From positions 1-64,000 of the forward strand of contig LGRX02025947.1 in NCBI GenBank assembly GCA_001247695.2: DNA of 64,000 bases, written 5' to 3'. The notes beneath the pieces were generated by a model. The model did no database searches. It worked only from the letters and a program-made list of their open reading frames with translations, and was not told the origin of the DNA. The position numbers were made by a program, and so were the translations under genes. Source of the DNA: Cymbomonas tetramitiformis. Taxonomy: Eukaryota; Chlorophyta; Pyramimonadophyceae; Pyramimonadales; Pyramimonadaceae. Below are positions 57,726 through 64,000 of the stretch, piece by piece. Numbering within the stretch: the first letter of the stretch is position 1; the number at the start of each line of letters is the position of its first letter.

Positions 57726-57953
57726 TTACAATTTTTTATGGATTTTGAATGTGTCGTAATCTCGAAAATAGGTGGTACTATTATAACTGGCGTATATTTC
57801 CACAAATTGGGGAATGTCTCTGGTAGCGACCAAAAACAGTACATAGGTGTTATCAGATAGTTTTATCTTCTGGTATTCCGCATTTTCACAAATTGCAAAT
57901 CGTGTTGACTTTGTATTCGTTTTAATTCCATTGGATAACCGTGCATAACACAA
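57726..57953 (-). pseudogene. Fragment resembling the end of a SET domain
   Basis: 75 codons with YVLFLVATRDIPQFVEIYAS followed by YNSTTYF. This recalls the C-terminal SET motif (.....L.ATRDI..GEEI...YG..Y) of lysine methyltransferases, including the short viral SET proteins. The usual G-E-E is FVE and the YG is YN, and the N-terminal SET half is not seen. It is therefore a fragment or a distant relative. Confidence 0.35.
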
Positions 57954-58026
57954 CTGGTTTCATCAACTGGTATCCCAGATCAACGTTAAGTTGTGTTTGT
58001 TGCAGTGGCTGTTTTGGCATAAAACG

Positions 58027-58383
58027 TCATTGTAGGGGCAAGCCAGGTTGGGCTGGCGAAAGCATGGCAGGCACTTTAGCTAAGGCGGTGCAAATCCGTT
58101 TACCGAGCGCAGCACCGGCGTTTTGGTCAAAAATGGGGCCGATTACGGCACTAATTATTGCCTTATTTGTTGGCGCACTTCGGGCGATCGAACGCGGGTT
58201 TTTCATGTCGCAGATCGTGAGATATTTCGCTGTGTCGGCCGGACACGTAATACCAGAATGCGTGTCGCACTTGAATCTCTCATCATCCACACGCTTCTGC
58301 AAAGACACGGTCGGATAACCCATTATAATACAACAGAGCAGTTTCAAATGAATCATATTTATTTGATCGAACCCTCTTCTCAA
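58027..58383 (-). pseudogene. Relic of a second copy of the G8 protein C-terminal cysteine domain
   Basis: The region GYPTVSLQKR...CPADTAKYLTIC...NPRSIA...VIGPIFDQ...ALAKVPAML matches GNPIVNLRKH...CPDTAKYLSIC...KPRSVA...VIGPIFDS...LALVPGML near the end of the large protein at 58502-60962. It lies 120 bp downstream on the same strand, so it is the remaining end of a tandem duplicate. Confidence 0.75.
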
Positions 58384-58440
58384 ACCGTGCTGTGTTTAGC
58401 GGGTTCTTTGGTAAATCGAAAATTGGAGGCTCATTCGCAA

Positions 58441-58487
58441 ACGCTTGATTCCCCGTTTGCCGTGCTGACGCTTGATTCCCCGTTTGC
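58441..58487. repeat. 20-bp direct repeat ACGCTTGATTCCCCGTTTGC
   Basis: Exact copies at 58441-58460 and 58468-58487, between the G8 gene end and its duplicate relic. Confidence 0.9.
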
Positions 58488-58501
58488 AATTATCGATTCT
58501 T

Positions 58502-60965
58502 TTACCAGATCATAACTCCTAAGTGATCTCTACACGGGTTCGAAGCAACACCATGGACACCCTCGAAGCATTTACATTGTGTACCACCACCGTTACTGCC
58601 GCAATCCGCACCCGTTTGACTTTTAGAATCGTACGTAGTACCATCCGCGTTCGCCGGCATTAACATTCCCGGCACTAGCGCCAATCCGGCGCACACGCGG
58701 TCACCCACGGCCCTTCCGACGACGCTGTCGAAGATGGGTCCGATCACGTTGCCCACGATCGATCTGTTGTCGTGCAGAGCGACCGACCGTGGTTTCGAGT
58801 AGGCGCAGATGGATAAGTACTTCGCGGTGTCCGGACACGTCTCGCTTTGCTCCTCGCAACTGAAATCGGCGCCATCCTTGTGTTTCCGCAAATTGACGAT
58901 CGGGTTGCCCGCGCTCAAGGACGTGGAGTTGTACGCAAGCGTGACGCCGGATCGCGTGAACTTCCTGGTCGTCATGTCCATGTATTGCAGACTGTCGAGC
59001 AGCGTGTAGTCTGTGGGAGTTGTGGTAGGTAACATGCTGGAATGCATGCGACTGCTGTTCACAAAAACCGACGCGATACCCGCTTGCTCGGCGTCGAAAA
59101 CGTGCGCCACGGCATGTTGCGCGTACCTCGGATGGTTGTTCAACTCAGATGGTGTCGTTGAGGGATCCAACAACCCTTCAGCGACTATGTCCAGTACTGA
59201 TGTCTCATCGATGAGCGTTGAATCGCCGGTGAACAGCATCGTGCTTTGCGGCAAAGGCAGGGAGCCTTTCAGTAAAAGGTTGTCGTATACCGCATAGATA
59301 CCGGGTATGATTCTGGGAGGTTTAACCAGATCGAAGCCGTACACCATCTGAGTGCTCTGGTATTGCAGTTCCGCATGGAAATTATGTACATGGGTGGTCC
59401 TCGTGTTCCAAACGTTCCCGCCGGCGAGTAACGCGCACCCCAGGCACCACGGAGGCGTGTCTTTCGTCCAGATGGCGCCCATAAAAAGCTGGTTGTACTG
59501 AGCTCCCGTGCGCCACAGCAGCAACGCGGAGAATATTTTCGGTACCGTGTACCACGCGTCGGCGGGAGGAGAGCCGCTCTGGCACGTGCTACCGGTTTGC
59601 ACGGAGCAGCGCTGCATATACGAGGCGTTGACGCCGGGCGTATCGATGTGCCTCTGCCCGGGCGCGTTCAAAACGTATTTGGTACGCATGTACTCACACT
59701 GACCCACGGCGTCGGTGCAGCCGTTCCACCCGTCGCGCGGCAGCAGAACCGAGCAGTACGTCGGGGTGTATTGGGACCGGGTATGGTTGTACACGCAGCT
59801 ATCGAAAGCGTATGCCGTATCCGTGCCCAGCATGTACCCAGCATTGTCCGTTCTAAGCATTTCTGGAAACTCGCTGTAGAATCCCGACATGGCATAGAAC
59901 ACGTTTTCGACGTTGAAGTAGATCGGGGATACGGCTTCCGAGGAGTATATGTTGCAACTGTCGCTGACGTATTGACCGTTGTTCATGAAACGAAAACTGA
60001 AGTTGGCCGGTACATAGCATGCGGCGGTGGAACTTTCGTCGTCGGCATGTATCGTCGGATCGTACAGATATCCGGACAGGCAACGGCAGTCGTCGGGATT
60101 GTTCCCCACGCACGAGGACGGACCGTCGACCGCGCCAAATTTCAACCTGTCGCAACCGTCCAAACCGTGCAAATCGGAGGAGGCACCCGCGTTCGCGACG
60201 TAGCTCGGCGACATCCCGGGCAAATCCAGTTTCCTGCTGCCGATACACACCGTGGACGGGCCGCGCATCACGTGAGTTTTCTGTGGTACGTACCAGGCGC
60301 CGAGGACCGGCGATGGGCTGTTGCATGCGAGGTTGCGCGACATGCTGTTCATGTTGTTCTTGAACCAGAAGGTCGACATGACGGAGTAATCGGTCGAAAC
60401 GAAACTGAACACCGGCGCCGGATTCCAGTACGGGTTGGCGATGGTGGACAGCGTGGATATGCCGGTGTTGTGATCGAAGATGTTGTCCAGCTCGGTGCCA
60501 TCCTCGCAGAAGTATCCCGAGCCGTACGCTAAGAAACCCACGTTATTTCTGACGAGGGTCTCCATCGTGCCGTGCACCACCACGTATCGCGCAAACGACA
60601 TCCAGATGCTGGAGGACACCACGCGAAGCTCGCGCGTGTGCGACGAGTTCCGAAGGTACCCGGTGAAGCTGCGAGGGTACCCCGCCACGTGAAAATGGAC
60701 GCCGTAAGTGCCGAGCCGGCCGAAGTTGGGCGCGGTTCCCAGCTGCCTCATCTCCACACCATCCAGCGACACCGAGGCGCCGTATCTGAACTTCTGTTCC
60801 GCGCCGAACAGGGTGTTGCAACCCGCGACGAGGTGGCTGGTGTTGTGAAGCCACGAGGGCTTCGGCGGATACAGCGTCCTCGTCGTTTTGGGGCTGTTCA
60901 TGCAATGACTTATGTCTCTTTCGTTCTGCGATTTAGAATCGATGCCATCCTCGTTATTCTCGATA
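58502..60965 (-). pseudogene. G8/PbH1 surface protein, C-terminal two thirds
   Basis: From the frameshift near 60960 to the stop at 58502, about 820 residues. The start has the parallel beta-helix region typical of G8-containing proteins (CEMIP/TMEM2/PKHDL1 group): LGTYGVHFHVAGYP, YVVVHGTMETLVRNNVGFLA, YGSGYFCEDGTELDN. A long region with evenly spread cysteines and many N-X-S/T sites follows, then the C-terminal CPDTAKYLSIC...VIGPIFDS...CKCFEGVHG domain. It is an extracellular or virion-surface protein by composition. The intact frame over more than 800 codons suggests the damage is recent. Confidence 0.75.
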
Positions 60966-61885
60966 CGAAGCCCTCTCCGCCGTTGCGCGGGTGGTCCACC
61001 TGCGAGGCGAGATTGTTGCATCCGCCGCCGTCGCCGCTCAGCGCGCTGCGCACCACGATGCCTCGAGTCAGCAGCGCCGCGTGGGTGCCGACGTGCACAT
61101 CCGCTTGCTGGTCCCGGTTGCTCAATCGCTCGATACCGACGTAGTGGTCAGACCGAAGCGGTCGCATCAGCCGGAACGTGGTGCAATTCAGCGCCGCCTG
61201 CACGGTGACCACCTCCACGCCGGTGTAGTCGTTCGAGAAGTGTGTACTGTGGTCGTGCAAGGCTTTCTCGTTGTCGCGGTGCGCCGTGGTGTTCTGGTCG
61301 TGGTCCATCCAAATGCGAGGCGCGCCGGTGAACGTGGCTTTGTCACCATTCGCGAACTGCGTGGGCGCGGCCGTAAGCACGAGCCGGTCTTTGGTCCGCC
61401 ACCCATCGTGAGAGCAATCCTCGGCGTTTAGGACCAGATACTCATCCCCGTCGTAGTGCGGGCGCCCCAGCCTGGCCCAGGTCATCGGATACTCGGCGGC
61501 GACGTGATACGCGTCCTCGTCCTCGCCAAGAGGCGCCTCGGCTTCGCGAACGGTCTCGCGCACGTCCATGCGACAGTGCTGCGAGCTGGGGCAGGTACGA
61601 TCCACACTCCACGTGCCCGCGTACCGCACCCTTCCCGGTATCACCGCGTTGAGCTGGTAGTTGCCGTTAAAAAAGACCGCCAGCCCTTTGGCCACGCCGT
61701 GGTTGTTGGCGACGGCGCCCGAGAAATCTCGAACCTGTTTGGACACGTTGTAGGTCGTCGTGGTTTCGTTGATTTTCACGTGATACACCACGTATGTGGG
61801 TTCCAATTTGACTCCCGGGTGTAGCACCTCTATCGAGTACTGACTGGCGGTCGGAGGGACGTTGCCGCCGTCCCCCCACTGATCG
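60953..61885 (-). pseudogene. G8/PbH1 surface protein, middle part
   Basis: The frame runs from the insertion site at 61885 to a frameshift near 60960, where the upstream frame (GEGFVSR) and the downstream one (IENNEDGIDSK) overlap. It contains DQWGDGGNVPP, CRMDVRETV, a copper-like HxxH-free beta region with ALHDHSTHFSND, and VGTHAALLTRGIVVRSAL, the lead-in to the PbH1 repeats. A single-base error or mutation is enough to join the two frames. Confidence 0.7.
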
Positions 61886-61886
61886 T

Positions 61887-62930
61887 GTGCCAGGGAACAA
61901 TAGCCTTGCCAAGCCATTCGATTGGCATATTGTATTTATGCGTACTGGGGCAGTGAAATGGCAATGGGCTCGGAAGGGGACTCCCGAGCCATTGACTTCG
62001 TACTATGGGGAGCGAAAGCCTGGACTTGATTATAGCTGGCAGCATATTATCGTCCACTCTTCTGTTGCGCTACGCCGCTGGGAGCGTAATAGGGGCGGCG
62101 GCTGGTTTCTGGAAGACGCCACTCAATTGAAGGCGCCGGTAGCGCCATTCTCATTACCGATCAGCAGCGTTGAGCACTGGAATCCGACGATTGTGATTGA
62201 CGATGACGAATATCGTGGAATTCCCTACACGGGGCGTAAGCCTGTACACTCAGCGCCTACAGACAGTGACGATTCGGGTACAGGCGCGGTGTCCTGGAGT
62301 AAAGAGAAGTTACCAGATTCTGATGACAATGATGACGCGGGTGTCACTAACAGTAAGGAGAAGCTACCAGGTTCGGATGACAACGATGACGCGGGTGTCA
62401 CATATGACATGGACACTGCCAGTCCGAAATGGGAGCCAGCCTCGCCCGAATATGATGACACTGAGGATGACGTCAGCGAGTTCGATGACTTGGTAGCTGA
62501 CGATGCTGAAGAACAAGCTGAAGCTCGAAGGTTGAAGAGACTGGGACTGCAATTGATCATGGATGAGAAGGGTGAACTTATCTGGGTGCCAAAGGGCACC
62601 TCCCCGACCTCACCTGTTCAGCCAGAGGATCCGCCTATCACCGAGCAGGAGTCTGAGGCCATATCTGAGGATGCCCCAGCCTCTGTGGTGGAGACTGTTC
62701 ATGCACCACCGAAGAAACCTTATGGGTCAGATACTGGATTGACTTCAATGGGTGAGAATAAGGCTGGGGTGACTGAAGAGACGAAGAGGCAACCTAGGAA
62801 ATATCCGAGATGTTGGACACATGAGTATATAACTCAATTGAAATGCACCATAAGCAGTGACAGTGATGAAGAAGAAGTGCTTGACGTGGCTCCTCGTAGG
62901 AAGAAGACAAAGATCAGCAAGGGACAATGA
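61887..62930 (+). CDS. Acidic NLS-bearing protein of the TG...CA element, copy 3
   Basis: 347 codons, open from the first bases of the element (GTG) to a TGA at 62930. It differs from copy 1 at about 15-20 residues (for example KPFDWHIVFMRTG, KCTISSD, RRKKTKISKG), with both SDDNDDAGVT units and the basic end kept and no stop or frameshift. Confidence 0.6.
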   Translation: MPGNNSLAKPFDWHIVFMRTGAVKWQWARKGTPEPLTSYYGERKPGLDYSWQHIIVHSSVALRRWERNRGGGWFLEDATQLKAPVAPFSLPISSVEHWNPTIVIDDDEYRGIPYTGRKPVHSAPTDSDDSGTGAVSWSKEKLPDSDDNDDAGVTNSKEKLPGSDDNDDAGVTYDMDTASPKWEPASPEYDDTEDDVSEFDDLVADDAEEQAEARRLKRLGLQLIMDEKGELIWVPKGTSPTSPVQPEDPPITEQESEAISEDAPASVVETVHAPPKKPYGSDTGLTSMGENKAGVTEETKRQPRKYPRCWTHEYITQLKCTISSDSDEEEVLDVAPRRKKTKISKGQ

Positions 62931-63202
62931 AATCAACTGTCTTGATTAGGATTGTCCAAATGCCGATTCTCTGATTAGGATTTGTATAGGTGGCAGATGA
63001 TGATATGCCAGCCGACATGGGACAGATCGATTAGAGATATGAACTGCGCGCCTTGAAAGTATAAGACCTGAATATTGCCCATTTGGAGGCTGTTCTAACT
63101 TGAAGTAACTATTTGGAGGAGCTGTTGCTCAACCTGTTAATTTACTGGTCAATCTTTCCTGCCATAAAGATATTGCAATTGCTTGAATTGTAGCCTTGTT
63201 CA
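62931..63202 (+). repeat. 3' tail of the TG...CA element
   Basis: Non-coding 270 bp with two TGATTAGGATT units and CATTTGGAGGCTGTTC / CTATTTGGAGGAGCTGTTG. All but the first few bases of it is missing from copy 2. Confidence 0.7.
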
Positions 63203-64000
63203 GATCGTGCTCGTACGTGATGACGAGCTTACTCATGAAACGGTGCGCCGCGGAATATCGCGCGCTGGCCTGGAACAACCCGCCGCTCTCGACGATCATG
63301 AAGTGCAGATCGAGCTCGCTGTCGATATCGTCCATAAACAGCACGCCGCCACGCCGCACGACGATACCGAGCAAGCGGGTGGCGCTGCGCGAGAGGACGA
63401 CCGGAACGGTCACGTCCGCGCCGGTGGCCTCCACCACCAGCACCGAGCCTTCGAGCCGCGCCGCGTCGTCGTACCCGTCCAGCGATGTCAGGTTGATCTT
63501 GTCGAAGGCGTTCACGTATTGCTGCCAGTTCGGCGTCTCGCCGAGCACCCCCCACCCAGACTCGTGCGCGGGGTGTCCCGCCGGGTATGTCAAGGGCCAA
63601 CGCAGCATCGCGTCCTTAGTTTGTATGCCGTACCCCTTGAGGATCGGCTTGTAATATTTCGACTCGTCCACGAAATTGCCCCGCGCGTCGATACCCACGC
63701 CGGACACGCCGTTGTAGCCCATGGAGCGCGCGGACATAAACTCGTTGACGTACTCGGCCTTATCGACGTTGTTGATTGTGGACGTTCCGGGGTCCCAAAA
63801 TTGATGCACCAGATACGGCTCGGTGGGTTTCACACCGGGCGGGTGTGGCGGTGGCGACTGCGGGTTCGGCGGGTTCGGCGGGTACGGCGGAGGCGGTGGA
63901 GACGCCGGCGGAGGCGGCGACGGTGGAGGACACGGAGGGGATGGTGGAGGTGGCGGAAATGGCGGTGGAGGCGCGGGTGGCAACGGGGCGAGGTTGCACG
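63203..64000 (-). pseudogene. G8 surface protein, N-terminal part with proline-rich leader (runs off right edge)
   Basis: The frame is open at base 64000. The first 50 residues are PPPPSPP-type, like the linkers of algal extracellular matrix proteins. A conserved-looking domain (PYLVHQFWDPGTSTINNV...GWGVLGETPNWQQYVN) follows. The G8 domain is at about residues 185-255 (GSVLVVEATGADVTVPVVLS; LLGIVVRRGGVLFMDDID; FMIVESGGLFQASAR), the beta-strand pattern that defines G8. The gene is cut after ITYEHD by the TG...CA element. Signal peptide and true start are outside the window. Confidence 0.75.

Larger units (their letters stand above)
61886..63202 (+). mobile_element. TG...CA element of 1,317 bp, copy 3, inserted in the G8 gene
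   Basis: Begins TGTGCCAGGGAACA and ends CCTTGTTCA, flanked by GATCG (61881-61885 and 63203-63207). Same length as copy 1. Excision with one GATCG rejoins the G8 frame (YEHD then QWGDGG) without loss. It lies in the opposite orientation to the host gene. Confidence 0.9.

Noticed and set aside
59597..60532. 311-codon plus-strand ORF
   Set aside because: Mirror of the G8 protein C-terminal region; the minus frame has the recognisable motifs.
1..64000. rRNA genes, group I/II introns or replication origins
   Set aside because: No conserved rRNA or intron core sequence was recognised on either strand.

Overview
The window looks like nuclear DNA of a unicellular eukaryote, probably a green alga or a similar protist. 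I cannot name the species. Three things support this: a spliced PP2C phosphatase gene with six exons and GT-AG introns, a proline-rich algal-type extracellular domain, and a very heavy load of nested eukaryotic transposons. There is no rRNA gene, no CRISPR array and no bacterial-style operon. Composition changes sharply along the window. Bases 1-5,100 and 21.8-22.4 kb are AT-rich, while 32.9-38.9 kb, 56-61.9 kb and 63.2-64 kb are CG-rich and intron-poor and read as viral.

Layout. 1-759: Gag of a retrotransposon that runs off the left edge. 760-5,100: AT-rich DNA without genes, holding a complete hAT-type MITE (2469-2711) and short tandem repeats. 5,138-7,271: a small coiled-coil gene and an intact virus/phage-type DNA methyltransferase gene. 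7,300-9,600: no gene, with a foldback element. About 9,640-21,829: one large DIRS-like (tyrosine-recombinase) retrotransposon on the minus strand (Gag-like ORFs, a RING-finger ORF, RNase H-RT-RNase H/methylase-like ORF, tyrosine recombinase). It is interrupted by a very young Gag-only LTR element (18,179-21,722) with apparently identical 252-bp LTRs and a 5-bp target duplication. 22,477-24,980: the only convincing host gene, PP2C. 26-32.9 kb: fragments of another retroelement family, decamer repeat arrays and LTR-like pieces. 32.9-38.9 kb: three CG-rich virus-like genes on the minus strand, broken by two mariner-type MITEs, a frameshift and a stop. 38.9-56.0 kb: a Ty3/gypsy-like element whose Pol carries a Dam-like adenine-methyltransferase domain. 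A 7.65-kb CACTA (EnSpm) transposon sits inside its gag. 56-64 kb: further virus-like genes, chiefly a large G8/PbH1 surface protein split by a 1,317-bp TG...CA element.

How the parts relate. Removing each insertion together with one copy of its target duplication restores an open frame at four sites: CACTA in gag, two MITEs in the viral ORF, and the 1,317-bp element in the G8 gene. The relative order of events can therefore be read. A viral segment came first. The gypsy-like element and MITEs entered it, the CACTA element entered the gypsy gag, and a third MITE entered the gypsy LTR-like region. The 1,317-bp element, present as two full copies and one partial copy, encodes a conserved acidic protein and has the ends expected of a solo LTR. 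Adenine-methyltransferase-type NPPF/DPPY motifs recur in three unrelated contexts: a stand-alone gene, the gypsy Pol and the DIRS polyprotein.
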